Below, piece after piece: positions 8,654 through 16,649 of a stretch of DNA of 64,000 bases. Both the position numbers and the translations under genes were made by a program. The notes under the pieces were generated by a model. That model searched no databases and had not been told where the DNA came from. It saw only the letters and a list, made by a program, of their open reading frames with translations. Origin of the DNA: Candidatus Chloroploca asiatica (GTDB taxonomy: Bacteria > Chloroflexota > Chloroflexia > Chloroflexales > Chloroflexaceae); contig NZ_LYXE01000127.1 of the NCBI RefSeq assembly GCF_002532075.1, positions 1 to 64,000 on the forward strand, given 5' to 3'. How positions within the stretch are numbered: the stretch's first letter is position 1; every line of letters starts with the position of its first letter.

Positions 8654-9354
8654 CACTGTACTCCTAACTGAGCGGCAAAAGCCGTTACCTCATGGACAAA
8701 AAAGGCCTCCCCATCACCGACAAGCGGTTGGAGATGGTGAAACATCTCGAGCATGATCGTCCCATGCACCCGTGCCCAGCCACTCATCAGCAGCACCACC
8801 AGGGCGTCGGGCATTTCTATCGCCGAACTCCGCTTCCACGCGGCAATCGCCGTGCTCATCTCGCCCGGAAGGTCTTGGTAGCTCGGGGGAATCTGCAAGG
8901 TACCGGTTTCAAACGTGCTTGCAAAGAGGTGAAAGAGCCCCAGAAAGGGGCGACGGGCCAACGGGATGGTGAGCTCCTCTGGGGCCTGATAGCCCGGAAT
9001 AGGATTGCCATAGATCAACAAAAAGTCGGTAGGATGGCTGATCGCCCAGTGCCGATAGGCCAGGCAGATTGCCATAATGCGGTCAAACGGTGGCTGCTTC
9101 CTGACTGCTGCCTCGGCAGCTTCAGTCGCCTCGGCCAGCGAGGTAAAGGCGTCAATAATCAGCGCTGTGATCAGATCGTCGAGGCTTGGAAAATAGTTGT
9201 AGATCGCCGGGGCGGTGATCGCCATCGCCCGCGCAATGCCGCGCAATGACAACCCTGCGGTGCCATGGGCCGCCATCTGGGCGCGCGCTGTTACCTTAAT
9301 CTGGTTCGCGGTTGCGGCACCATTGCCACGTGCTGCTCGGGCTGCTCTCGCCAT
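8653..9354 (-). CDS. TetR/AcrR-family regulator
   Basis: A 233-residue repressor. The N-terminal helix-turn-helix reads ARAQMAAHGTAGLSLRGIARA followed by ITAPAIYNYFPSLDDLI, and the rest is a helical ligand domain (FDRIMAICLAYRHWAISHP, FLLIYGNPIPGY) of the WHG-type C-terminal family. It is the promoter-proximal gene of a two-gene unit with the epimerase. A palindrome at 9378-9397 just upstream is a good candidate for its own operator, so autoregulation is likely. Inducer unknown. Confidence 0.9.
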   Translation of the reverse strand: MARAARAARGNGAATANQIKVTARAQMAAHGTAGLSLRGIARAMAITAPAIYNYFPSLDDLITALIIDAFTSLAEATEAAEAAVRKQPPFDRIMAICLAYRHWAISHPTDFLLIYGNPIPGYQAPEELTIPLARRPFLGLFHLFASTFETGTLQIPPSYQDLPGEMSTAIAAWKRSSAIEMPDALVVLLMSGWARVHGTIMLEMFHHLQPLVGDGEAFFVHEVTAFAAQLGVQ

Positions 9355-9377
9355 CGTAGGCCTCTCCTTAACAGTAA

Positions 9378-9397
9378 ACAGTGTTTATTTACACTGT
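9378..9397. promoter_or_regulatory. Probable TetR-type operator
   Basis: ACAGTGTTTATTTACACTGT is a 20-bp palindrome with seven matching outer base pairs, 24 bases upstream of the TetR start codon. GTAAACA-like half sites repeat on either side (9374-9380, 9400-9407). Size and location fit the autoregulatory operators of TetR proteins; binding is inferred. Confidence 0.55.
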
Positions 9398-9446
9398 AAG
9401 TAAACACCATGTCGGCGCATTTGTCAAGCCCCCAGGAAGGTAGGGC

Positions 9447-9642
9447 TAGGGCGATTGCATCTTCCTGCCGTGGCCGTCAACGGCTCGGCTCCTGGGGAGC
9501 GAAGGCCACCTTCGTGGCATGATCCAGCCGGCGAAGGCCGGCTTCGCCCTCGGTAGCCGAGGCGTTCACGTCGACGGTGTGGGCGTGTGAGGGCGATTCG
9601 CTAGCCTGGTGGCACGTGCCAAGGCAAGATGCAACAGCCCTG
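9447..9642. mobile_element. MITE-like element A
   Basis: A ~196-bp segment bounded by AGGGCGATTGCATCTT (9448-9463) and AAGATGCAACAGCCCTG (9626-9642), whose complement is CAGGGCTGTTGCATCTT: 14 of 16 positions agree. The interior is GC-rich with hairpins (GCCGGCGAAGGCCGGC; CCTCGG-TAG-CCGAGG) and encodes no convincing protein. The ends match element B at 16361-16570 and resemble the ISAs1-like IS end at 304-318. No clear target duplication flanks it. Confidence 0.6.
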
Positions 9643-9739
9643 CCTGCGCAATCCGCCAGGGTTGCGCCAGATCATCAACCCTGGTATCCTGCCTGTATTG
9701 AGGTTCAATGGGACGCCGCTGCAAGGTTCAGGTAAAGGA

Positions 9740-10537
9740 ATGCCCCAGTTTCATCGCACGTATCGACAGACATCCACGATGCCGCCCTATCAGCGATATG
9801 CGCAGGCCTATGATCAGAGTGGTCAGGTGCGTTTTGCGTTGTTGGTCCACATCTATCTGCGTGAGATTCTCGCCCTGCATCCCGTGCATGGTCGTCGCTT
9901 GCTTGATCTTGCCTGTGGCACAGGCACGCTGGCCTTCTTGATGGCTGAACGTGGATGGAGTGTCGTTGGGGTGGATTCTTCCGCTGCAATGCTGGCGATG
10001 GCTGCCGTGCGCGTGGCCGAGAACCCCGGCGCAACGGTGCAGTTTCTGCAGGGTGATATGCGTACCCTCGCCGAGACGGTGCCGTCGGCCGCTTTTGATC
10101 TGATAACATGTACCTACGATAGCCTGAACTATATGCTGACGCACGACGATCTCGCTGCCTGTTTTGCATCAGCGGCGCTCGCTCTGGCTCCGGGTGGCCT
10201 CTATGTGGCTGATATGAATACGCGCCATTTTCTTGAGGTGGCCTGGGGCACGTGCGCGATCCATGAGCAATCTGGCTATGTCCAGCTTGAACGGAGCCAT
10301 TTCGAGCCGACGTCTTCGATCAGTACGATGCTCTTGACTGGTTTTCTTGGTGATGAGACCAGTGGCTACGAACGCTTCGATGAGCTCCACGTTGAACGGG
10401 CGTATCCGCCTGATGAGGTTGCGGATTTGTTCAAACGCGCTGGCCTCACTGTCGAAGCAAGCTATGATAGTTTTACGCTGAGTTCGCCTGGGCCAGAAAC
10501 CCAGCGGATCTTTTGGGTCGCTCGTAAGCCCCAATAG
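9740..10537 (+). CDS. Class I SAM-dependent methyltransferase
   Basis: A 265-residue protein with the SAM-binding motif I LLDLACGTGTLAFLMAERGW, motif II GVDSSAAMLAMA and post-motif segments LQGDMRTLAETV and DLITCTYDSLNYML. It resembles the small-molecule methyltransferases of the Methyltransf_25 type. The substrate cannot be told. Start choice: ATG at 9740 has AGGT six bases upstream; ATG at 9779 has no visible ribosome site but begins right at the conserved PPYQRYAQAYD. An in-frame ATG at 9629 lies inside MITE-like element A and is unlikely. Confidence 0.85.
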   Translation: MPQFHRTYRQTSTMPPYQRYAQAYDQSGQVRFALLVHIYLREILALHPVHGRRLLDLACGTGTLAFLMAERGWSVVGVDSSAAMLAMAAVRVAENPGATVQFLQGDMRTLAETVPSAAFDLITCTYDSLNYMLTHDDLAACFASAALALAPGGLYVADMNTRHFLEVAWGTCAIHEQSGYVQLERSHFEPTSSISTMLLTGFLGDETSGYERFDELHVERAYPPDEVADLFKRAGLTVEASYDSFTLSSPGPETQRIFWVARKPQ

Positions 10538-10553
10538 GGCTGTTTGGTTTTTC

Positions 10554-10586
10554 GCTGAACCAGTTTACCAGCGAAGTTGGTTCAGC
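10554..10586. terminator. Stem-loop between two methyltransferase genes
   Basis: GCTGAACCA (10554-10562) pairs perfectly with TGGTTCAGC (10578-10586) around a 15-base loop. No T-run follows, so this may be a weak terminator or an RNA structure that decouples ubiE from the upstream gene. Confidence 0.35.
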
Positions 10587-10658
10587 AAAGCTTTCATCGT
10601 GTTGACGCAGCAGACTAGCTGTACTGGCATGCTGCGTTAGTAAAAAAGAAATATCCCT

Positions 10659-11375
10659 ATGACAGTTCTCCCTCCAATTGAAGAAAAAGCTCGTTATGTT
10701 GAGCGTATGTTTGCCCGGATTGCGCCGGGCTATGATCGGGTCAATCGCGTCATGACCTTCGGGCTCGATCAGGGTTGGCGTCGGCGTGTGGTTGAGTATG
10801 TTGCGCCCCCGGTTGGCGGGCGTTCGCTTGATGTTGGTACCGGTACGGGCGATTTTTTGCCTGAACTTGCCGCGTGGAGTCGCGATGGCTTGGCCGTTGG
10901 GGTGGATTTTACGCTGCCGATGATGGTGGCTGGTCAACCAAAACTTGAGGCGCTCGGTGCGCGTTATAGTCAGTTTGTCGGAGGCGATGCGCTCTGTTTG
11001 CCGTTTCCTGATCAGACGTTTGATGCGATTACGACGGGCTTTGTGATGCGCAATGTCACCGATATTCGCCAGGCTTTCGCCGAGATGCACCGCGTCGCTC
11101 GCCCTGGTGCGATGGTCGCATGCCTGGAAGTGGCTCGACCGCGTAATCCGGTGATTCGCCTGGGCCATCGGCTCTATTTTGAAGGCGTGGTTCCCTGGAT
11201 TGGGCAGTTGCTTGGTGGTGATCGCCGCGCCTATACCTATTTGCCCCAGTCGGCCCGCGCTTTTCCTTCCCCCGAGCGCCTCGCCGATCTGATGCGTGAG
11301 GCCGGTTGGAACTATGTTGCCTATCGTCTCTATGGCCTGGGGGCTGTGGCTATCCATGTGGGTGCCCGAACGTGA
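10659..11375 (+). CDS. ubiE: UbiE/MenG-type demethylmenaquinone methyltransferase
   Basis: A 238-residue class I methyltransferase. Hallmarks of the UbiE/COQ5 family: VERMFARIAPGYDRVNRVMT, the FGLDQGWRR segment, motif I SLDVGTGTGDFLPELA, GDALCLPFPDQTFDAITTGF with MRNVTD, and MHRVARPGAMVACLEVARP. It methylates the quinone ring in menaquinone synthesis by SAM; Chloroflexota use menaquinones, so the MenG reaction is inferred. Acts in the cytosol or at the membrane surface. No other men genes are nearby. Length is normal for the family (230-250). Confidence 0.9.
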   Translation: MTVLPPIEEKARYVERMFARIAPGYDRVNRVMTFGLDQGWRRRVVEYVAPPVGGRSLDVGTGTGDFLPELAAWSRDGLAVGVDFTLPMMVAGQPKLEALGARYSQFVGGDALCLPFPDQTFDAITTGFVMRNVTDIRQAFAEMHRVARPGAMVACLEVARPRNPVIRLGHRLYFEGVVPWIGQLLGGDRRAYTYLPQSARAFPSPERLADLMREAGWNYVAYRLYGLGAVAIHVGART

Positions 11376-11391
11376 TTGGTTGGTAACCTAT

Positions 11392-11454
11392 GTTTTCTGA
11401 CTTGTTGCCGAAGGGAGTGCCGGCTGAAGCCGGCACTCCAGAATGCCAGAAAAC
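11392..11454. repeat. Dispersed hairpin repeat, intact copy
   Basis: GAGTGCCGGC-TGAA-GCCGGCACTC forms a 10-bp stem, and the whole is bracketed by GTTTTCTG (11392-11399) and its complement CAGAAAAC (11447-11454). A second, interrupted copy occurs near 35640-35840 with the same AGGGAGTGCCGGC and GCCGGCACTCCAGAAT arms. It sits just upstream of the DUF4230 gene. Confidence 0.65.
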
Positions 11455-11486
11455 GTACGTTACAGAGTACTAACAATGGCAAAACG

Positions 11487-12368
11487 ATGAATGACTATGA
11501 TGCGCGTGAGCAACGCGAAAATATGATGCAGCGCCGCCTCCGTAAGGCGCGTGGCGAAGAGGTGTCTGATGAGTTGGCGGCTGATCAGGACTTTGATGAT
11601 TTTGACGATCCCCGTGCGCCGGGGATGGGCTATGATCAGGCGCCGCCCTATCCTCGCTATCGCCGTGGTTCGGGTAGCGGGGGTGGCTGTGCGCAGGCGG
11701 TGCTCTATCTGACGATCGGTGCCCTTGTGGCCCTGTTAATCGGTTTTTTGGCCTTGAATCAGTTTGCCGGTCGCATTGGTGATCTGTTTGCTGGGGTGCC
11801 TGCGCTTCCCGATGTGGCGACGCTCATTGCGACCCCGACGCCGCAAATTATTACGAGTGCCGCTGTGGTGCAGCGTGTGCAGCAGTTGAGCCGCCTCGAG
11901 ACGGCGTCCTATAGCATTCAGACGGTGATTGATATTCGTCAGGGTAGCAATATTCCCGTGATCGGCGATTTTCTTGAGGGCGATGCGCTGTTGCTTATTG
12001 CGCACGGCACCGTGATCGCGGGCGTTGATCTCAATACGCTGACCACCGATGATGTGACGGTTGCCGCCGATGGTCGGAGTGTGACGCTGCGCTTGCCGCC
12101 AGCGATGATCTTTGCGACGACCCTCGATAATGAGCGTACCCGTGTCTATAGCCGTAGCCGGGGCATCTTTGCTCCAGAAAATAAAGATCTGGAGACCGAG
12201 GCCCGCCGTCAGGCCGAAGAGCAGATTCTGCTCGCCGCCTGCGAAGATGGTGTGCTCAGCAAGGCAACCGAGCAGGCCCAGGTTTCGCTTACCCAGCTCG
12301 TCGGGCTCTTTGACAATATTGTGGTGACGGTTGTTCCAGCCCCTCCAGGCCCGTGCCCCGCCCCCTGA
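11487..12368 (+). CDS. DUF4230-domain membrane-anchored protein
   Basis: A 293-residue protein. Residues 1-65 are charged and cytosolic (RRLRKARGEEVSDELAADQD); one membrane helix follows (AVLYLTIGALVALLIGFLAL). The extracytoplasmic part is a DUF4230 domain: VQRVQQLSRLETASYSIQTV, LLLIAHGTVIAGVDLNTLT, and SVTLRLPPAMIFATTLDNER, then an amphipathic helix with ARRQAEEQILLAACEDGVL. The function of DUF4230 is unknown. The ATG at 11487 starts just after a dispersed repeat; an in-frame upstream extension reads through that repeat and is rejected. A bidirectional terminator follows. Confidence 0.85.
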   Translation: MNDYDAREQRENMMQRRLRKARGEEVSDELAADQDFDDFDDPRAPGMGYDQAPPYPRYRRGSGSGGGCAQAVLYLTIGALVALLIGFLALNQFAGRIGDLFAGVPALPDVATLIATPTPQIITSAAVVQRVQQLSRLETASYSIQTVIDIRQGSNIPVIGDFLEGDALLLIAHGTVIAGVDLNTLTTDDVTVAADGRSVTLRLPPAMIFATTLDNERTRVYSRSRGIFAPENKDLETEARRQAEEQILLAACEDGVLSKATEQAQVSLTQLVGLFDNIVVTVVPAPPGPCPAP

Positions 12369-12374
12369 AGAAGC

Positions 12375-12430
12375 GTTGCGGTTCGGGCAACCAAGGCCTG
12401 CTTTGCTGGCTTGGTTGCCTGAACCGCAAC
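12375..12430. terminator. Bidirectional hairpin terminator between convergent genes
   Basis: The arms 12375-12395 and 12410-12430 (GTTGCGGTTCGGGCAACCAAG type) pair over about 20 bp with one mismatch, around a 14-base loop. It lies between the convergent stops of the DUF4230 gene and the DMT transporter gene. There is no clean T-run, but location and stability fit a shared terminator. Confidence 0.6.
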
Positions 12431-12435
12431 CGAAA

Positions 12436-13326
12436 TCACCCCTTGCTCTGTTCGGCCTGCAAGGCCAGCACGATGCCTGCGAGGAGCAGCACAAAGCCGA
12501 GCAGTTGCAAAGGGGCAAACTGCTCTTGAAAGAGGACGAGCGCAAAGATCGCCGAGCCGATTGGTTCGCCGAGTAGGGCAATCGCAACAAAGGTTGCCGA
12601 GAGGGTCGAAAGCGCGTAGTTCAAGGCGGTGTGCCCCAGCAATTGCGGGCCAAGGGCAAGGGCAAGGATCAGCAGGTAGGCGTACGGTGAAAAGCCGAAG
12701 AGCGGTTGCCCTGCGAGGAGCACCCACACCACCAGCACGACGGCTGCGGTGCTATAGACCACATAGATATACGCTAGAATGCTCAGCCGCCGCCGTAGCG
12801 AGCGTCCGATCAGGAGGTACCCACTGGCCGTCGCTGCCCCAATCAGCGCGAGCAGATTGCCGAGCATCGGGTTGGGTTGAAGGCTCTCGGCGCTGTCAGA
12901 AAAAGAGATTGCGATGGTGCCAAGGAGCGTCAGCCCAATGCCCACCATCGTGCGCCAACCCAGGCGCTCACGGAAGAAGAAAAATGAAGCCAGGGCAATC
13001 CAGAGCGGATTGGTTGCGACTAGGGCAGCACTCGAGGCCACCGAAGTGTAGGCGAGCGAACTGATCCAACTCGCGAAGTGACCCGCCAGAAAAGTACCCG
13101 AGCCAAGCGCCAGCAACAGATCCCGTCGACTCAAGCGTTGCAACTCGGGGCGTGCCCTGGCGAGCACCAGCGGCGTGAGGATCAGCGAGGCGATCACCAG
13201 TCTGCCCGCCGCAATGCTGAGCGACGGGACGCCCGCCGCCTGCGCATACCGAATCATAATCGAAGCCGTCGAAGCGATCAAGACACCACTAAAGAGAATC
13301 AGGTAAGGCCACATCGAACGCTGCAT
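12436..13326 (-). CDS. EamA/DMT-superfamily transporter
   Basis: A 296-residue membrane protein with ten predicted helices and two EamA repeats: MWPYLILFSGVLIASTASIM at the start, LLLALGSGTFLAGHFASWIS, and the second half beginning NLLALIGAATASGYLLIGRS. It ends with a short basic tail. Likely exports a metabolite; specificity unknown. It is followed 7 bases upstream on the transcript by the metallophosphoesterase gene (its start is 8 bases after that gene's stop), so the two are probably co-transcribed. Confidence 0.9.
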   Translation of the reverse strand: MQRSMWPYLILFSGVLIASTASIMIRYAQAAGVPSLSIAAGRLVIASLILTPLVLARARPELQRLSRRDLLLALGSGTFLAGHFASWISSLAYTSVASSAALVATNPLWIALASFFFFRERLGWRTMVGIGLTLLGTIAISFSDSAESLQPNPMLGNLLALIGAATASGYLLIGRSLRRRLSILAYIYVVYSTAAVVLVVWVLLAGQPLFGFSPYAYLLILALALGPQLLGHTALNYALSTLSATFVAIALLGEPIGSAIFALVLFQEQFAPLQLLGFVLLLAGIVLALQAEQSKG

Positions 13327-13333
13327 CGTCAGT

Positions 13334-14200
13334 TCACTTCGTTTCTCGGCTACGTTGAGAGCGGTTCAAAAAATCTTGCACGGCGTCTTCAAGGCTTATC
13401 TTCCCGCTCATAATGCGGTCATGATAGGCTGGTACAAAATCAAAGAGCAGCGATTGTCCCGTCTGGAGTTCACGGATCATGAGCCGACTATGGGCACCGA
13501 TCGCTTCGACCATCCCGCTCGTGTGAAAGAGTTGCTCGGTTGACGCCACATTATAGCGGAGCCGAATAATCTCGGCCTGCCACCCTGTCCGCTGGCGACT
13601 CAGCCGGGCATAGGCGGCCCGTTGATCGCCGTCAAACGGTAGCCCGACCGAGCCAACATTGACCACCAAGGTTGGCCCAAACCGGCGCACAAACGGGGCG
13701 TGGGTATGCCCGACACAAAAGATCTGAGCGCGAGGATCAATTTGTTGCTGCAGCAACTCAGCCGAGGCAAAGGGGTCAATGCCATCGCGATCATGGCGCA
13801 CCGACGCATGGTAGACCATCATCGTTGTCCCGTCGAGGTTGAGGGTGAGATGGGTGGGCAACTCGGCAATCGAGGCGATCTGATTGGCAACTTGACGATG
13901 GGTCCAGGCAATGACCCGACTTACCTCAAAACGTGGGCCGCTCGTGGGGAAATCGAGGCGGCGATGCTCCTCATCATAGTGCAGCACATAGCGCTCGTGA
14001 TTGCCGCGCATCACCAGCCAGCCATGTTCGTCTGCATAGCGCCTCACTAGGTCAAAACAAGCCCCCGAGAGTGGCCCGCGATTCAGTATATCGCCTGCGA
14101 CAATGACCAGATCGGGTTCCCATCGTTCAAGATCCTCAACAACCGCGTGCAACGCGGCCAGATTCCCGTGAATATCCGCCAGAAGCGCAATTTTATCCAT
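13334..14200 (-). CDS. Metallophosphoesterase (calcineurin-like)
   Basis: A 288-residue phosphoesterase with all five metal-binding blocks: LADIHGNLAAL (D-x-H), VAGDILNRGP (GD), MRGNHERY (GNHE), a histidine in MVYHASVRHD and the C-terminal VGHTHAPF (GHTH). It resembles the YfcE/MJ0936 and diadenosine-tetraphosphatase-like groups, which hydrolyse phosphodiesters or phosphomonoesters with two metal ions. An extra C-terminal ~70 residues after VNVGSVGLPFDGD hold no known domain. Start ATG at 14200; divergent from the DHA2 exporter. Confidence 0.9.
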   Translation of the reverse strand: MDKIALLADIHGNLAALHAVVEDLERWEPDLVIVAGDILNRGPLSGACFDLVRRYADEHGWLVMRGNHERYVLHYDEEHRRLDFPTSGPRFEVSRVIAWTHRQVANQIASIAELPTHLTLNLDGTTMMVYHASVRHDRDGIDPFASAELLQQQIDPRAQIFCVGHTHAPFVRRFGPTLVVNVGSVGLPFDGDQRAAYARLSRQRTGWQAEIIRLRYNVASTEQLFHTSGMVEAIGAHSRLMIRELQTGQSLLFDFVPAYHDRIMSGKISLEDAVQDFLNRSQRSRETK

Positions 14201-14252
14201 AGAAAAAGGCTACTCAAGCCAGGGTATGCTTCAGGTCACTCTCTTAGTATAC

Positions 14253-14286
14253 AGCTTCCCGGAAGCTTGCGAAAATATGGTATAGT
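14253..14286 (+). promoter_or_regulatory. Candidate promoter with operator palindrome for the DHA2 exporter
   Basis: AGCTTCC-C-GGAAGCT (14253-14267) is a perfect 7-bp inverted repeat. Fourteen bases on, TGGTATAGT (14278-14286) resembles an extended -10 box. The palindrome occupies the -35 region, where a repressor would block transcription of the exporter starting at 14351. No regulator gene is adjacent. Confidence 0.4.
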
Positions 14287-14350
14287 CAAACCTAGAAATA
14301 TTTGACTGAGCAGATACCCAGTACTCTTCTGTGCGCAAAGGAGGCGGCCT

Positions 14351-15838
14351 GTGACCCGGGGACGTGTCGTGCTGATCACGCTTGGCGTGATGATGAGCCT
14401 GTTTATGGCTTCGATGGAGAGCACGGTGATTGCGACGGCAATGCCAACCATTGTGTCTGAACTCGGGGGAATCCAGAGTTACAGCTGGGTCTTTGCGATC
14501 TATATGCTCACCTCGACCACGGTGGGGCCGATCTTTGGCAAGCTTTCGGATCTGTATGGGCGTAGACCATTGTACATGGTTGCGATTGCCGTCTTTATGC
14601 TCGGCTCGCTCTTGTGTGGTCTAGCGACCAGTATGAGTCAGTTGATCGCGGCGCGTGCGATCCAGGGTGTCGGGGCCGGTGGCTTGTTGCCGCTCGCTTT
14701 CATTATTGTGGGCGATATCTTTACCCTCGAGCAACGCACCAAGGTGCAGGGGCTCTTTTCGGGGGTCTGGGGCGTTAGTTCGATCCTGGGGCCATTGATC
14801 GGTGGCTTTCTTGTTGACCGCGTGGCCTGGCAGTGGGTCTTCTGGATCAATTTGCCGGCAGCGCTCGTTGCCGCAGGCCTGGTCTGGATGGCCTGGCGCG
14901 GTATCCCGCGCCCCGCAGGTGTGCGCCCTGCCATTGATTACGCTGGTGCGATCTTGTTGAGCATCGGGGTGGCTTCGTTGTTGCTGGGCCTCAATGAGTT
15001 TGGCAGCCTCCAGAGCAATGTCTTGCTGATGGTAGCTGTGGCAACGCTGACGGCACTTTTTCTCGTTGAACGTCGTGCCGAGGCCCCGATTTTGCCCCTG
15101 CATCTCTTTCGCTGGCGGCTCTTTGCCGTGGCCTGTGCGCACGGTGTGCTCGCCGGCTGGGTGCTCTTTGGCGGGATGAGCTACGTGCCACTCTTTGTGC
15201 AGGGGGTACTGGGAACCTCGGCGACACAGGCAGGCACAACGCTTACCCCGATGCTGCTCGCGTGGGTGCTGTCGAGCATCGTGGCGAGTCGGCTCTTGTT
15301 GAAGGTCGGCTACCGTACCTTGATTATCACCGGCATGGTCGCGTTTGTCCTTGGGGCTGGCTTGATGGCCCGTGTGAATCCCACCACAACTCAGCTTGAG
15401 ATCATGGTTGCGCTGGCTCTGATGGGCCTCGGGATGGGGGCGTCGATCCCTTCATTCCTGATCGCGGTGCAGAGTAGTGTCAACAAGCCGGATCTTGGCT
15501 CGGCGACCGCGATGCTCCAGTTTTCACGCACGATCGGCGGAACCTTCGGCGTTGCTGTGCTTGGCGCGATCCTTGCGTCGCAGTTGACGGCGATCTTGCT
15601 CTCGTATGGCCTCAGTCCTGATGCAGTGCCCCTTGATGCCCTGATCGGCGAAGGTGCGACTGGTGCCGCTGAGTTGAGTGCGCAGGCCCGCGATGCCCTT
15701 GCATTGGCTATGGGCGTGATGTTTCAGACAACTTTTGTCATTGCGGTACTCGCGCTGCTGGTCGCCTTGCTTACCCCACATACCCAGATCCTGTCGTCTT
15801 CGCAACCCGATCCTGAGCCTGCTATGACCAGCGATTGA
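14351..15838 (+). CDS. DHA2-family MFS drug/metabolite exporter
   Basis: A 495-residue transporter with about 14 membrane helices, the DHA2 (EmrB/QacA) layout. Motif D1-like MASMESTVIATAMPTIVSEL, motif A GKLSDLYGRRPLY and motif C GVWGVSSILGPLIGGFLVD are all present. Members export drugs, dyes or lipids by proton antiport. GTG start at 14351 is set by an AAAGGAGG site with 7-base spacing. The acidic/charged cytosolic tail ends QPDPEPAMTSD. Divergent from the metallophosphoesterase gene. Confidence 0.93.
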   Translation: MTRGRVVLITLGVMMSLFMASMESTVIATAMPTIVSELGGIQSYSWVFAIYMLTSTTVGPIFGKLSDLYGRRPLYMVAIAVFMLGSLLCGLATSMSQLIAARAIQGVGAGGLLPLAFIIVGDIFTLEQRTKVQGLFSGVWGVSSILGPLIGGFLVDRVAWQWVFWINLPAALVAAGLVWMAWRGIPRPAGVRPAIDYAGAILLSIGVASLLLGLNEFGSLQSNVLLMVAVATLTALFLVERRAEAPILPLHLFRWRLFAVACAHGVLAGWVLFGGMSYVPLFVQGVLGTSATQAGTTLTPMLLAWVLSSIVASRLLLKVGYRTLIITGMVAFVLGAGLMARVNPTTTQLEIMVALALMGLGMGASIPSFLIAVQSSVNKPDLGSATAMLQFSRTIGGTFGVAVLGAILASQLTAILLSYGLSPDAVPLDALIGEGATGAAELSAQARDALALAMGVMFQTTFVIAVLALLVALLTPHTQILSSSQPDPEPAMTSD

Positions 15839-15893
15839 ACCAGAAAGGTGCCCGATTTGTGCAAAATGTACAAATAAAAAGCCCCTTGACTTG

Positions 15894-15922
15894 TTGCTTT
15901 TGACTAAAAGATCGGATATACT
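15894..15922 (+). promoter_or_regulatory. Sigma-70-type promoter for the 87-residue protein
   Basis: TTGCTT (15894-15899), a 17-base spacer and TATACT (15917-15922). It lies about 100 bases upstream of the start codon at 16021 and points toward it. Confidence 0.6.
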
Positions 15923-16020
15923 AACTACAACAAGGCGGCAGTGCTGCTGCACAACTCAGGGTTAGGGCAACGGTGCCAGAACTCGTAACCTCGACAATGA
16001 AGACAGAAGGAGATATCACC

Positions 16021-16284
16021 ATGCGGAACGGTAACTACGAGAATCTTTCGGTTGATGCTGTGGCTCGTCGCCTTCCCGAGTCGCGTGAGTACTTGCGTGA
16101 AGCCCGTATCGATCGTACAACGCGTATGTCGCTGCGCGAGGCGGCCAATGCCACCGGGACCAACTCGGATGAACTGCTGGCCCAGATCGAGGCTCGCCTC
16201 CGCCGTGAGGCTCGCCGCACGCACATCCAGCCCGTTGAGTTTGTGATGGTCTACGAAGAAGAAGATGAGATGTCGTTCGTCTAA
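16021..16284 (+). CDS. Conserved-looking small protein of unknown function (87 aa)
   Basis: An 87-residue soluble protein, mostly helical and charged: NLSVDAVARRLPESREYLREARID, then SLREAANATGTNSDELLAQIE and a basic RLRREARRTH before an acidic end YEEEDEMSF. I do not recognise a family. The architecture of a mono-cistronic unit with a good promoter, an AAGGAG ribosome site spaced 10 bases from ATG, and a textbook terminator indicates a real and probably well expressed gene. The central helix pattern could hold a DNA-binding turn (LREAANATGTNSDELLAQ), but this is a guess. Confidence 0.75.
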   Translation: MRNGNYENLSVDAVARRLPESREYLREARIDRTTRMSLREAANATGTNSDELLAQIEARLRREARRTHIQPVEFVMVYEEEDEMSFV

Positions 16285-16308
16285 TTCCTCCTCGTTCACT
16301 GATAACTG

Positions 16309-16341
16309 CGGGCCGTCCAGTCTGGACGGCCCGTTGTTTTT
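16309..16341 (+). terminator. Intrinsic terminator
   Basis: CGGGCCGTCCAG-T-CTGGACGGCCCG (16309-16333) followed by TTGTTTTTA. A strong GC-rich stem with a U-run, ending the 87-residue protein gene. Confidence 0.9.
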
Positions 16342-16360
16342 ATGCTGCCTATCCACGCCC

Positions 16361-16570
16361 CAGGGCGATTGCATCTTCTGTGTATGCATCCCACCAGGGC
16401 ACCCGCAAGGGGTGCCCGTACACCGGGCCCGGCCCCCGGCCCTGTAGGGGCACCCCTTGCGGGTGCCCCGTTGTTGCCGGGGGCCGCCGTTTGCGACGCT
16501 GGTTGCATGCACATGCTGCCACAGAGAGCGTATTTTTTTGTATCCGGTTTCGTATGATGCAATCGCCCTA
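16361..16570. mobile_element. MITE element B with target duplication
   Basis: A 210-bp element with terminal inverted repeats CAGGGCGATTGCATC (16361-16375) and GATGCAATCGCCCTA (16556-16570), matching at 14 of 15 positions. Its flanks are a perfect 10-bp direct repeat ATCCACGCCC (16351-16360 and 16571-16580), the expected target-site duplication. The interior holds complementary GC-rich blocks around GGGGCACCCGCAAGGGGTGC-like sequence and no gene. TIR and duplication length fit ISAs1-type mobilisation in trans. Confidence 0.85.
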
Positions 16571-16649
16571 ATCCACGCCCCAACAGACCTCCAACATCGC
16601 TGGCAAACGTGGTACTATACAACCGTGTCTATGTCGAGAGGAGACCCGT

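Noticed and set aside
9629-9739. Upstream start for the methyltransferase at 9629
   Set aside because: That ATG is in the terminal repeat of MITE-like element A, and the 37 extra residues show no family similarity.
11376-11486. N-terminal extension of the DUF4230 protein
   Set aside because: It would translate through the dispersed hairpin repeat; ATG at 11487 begins the sensible cytosolic segment.
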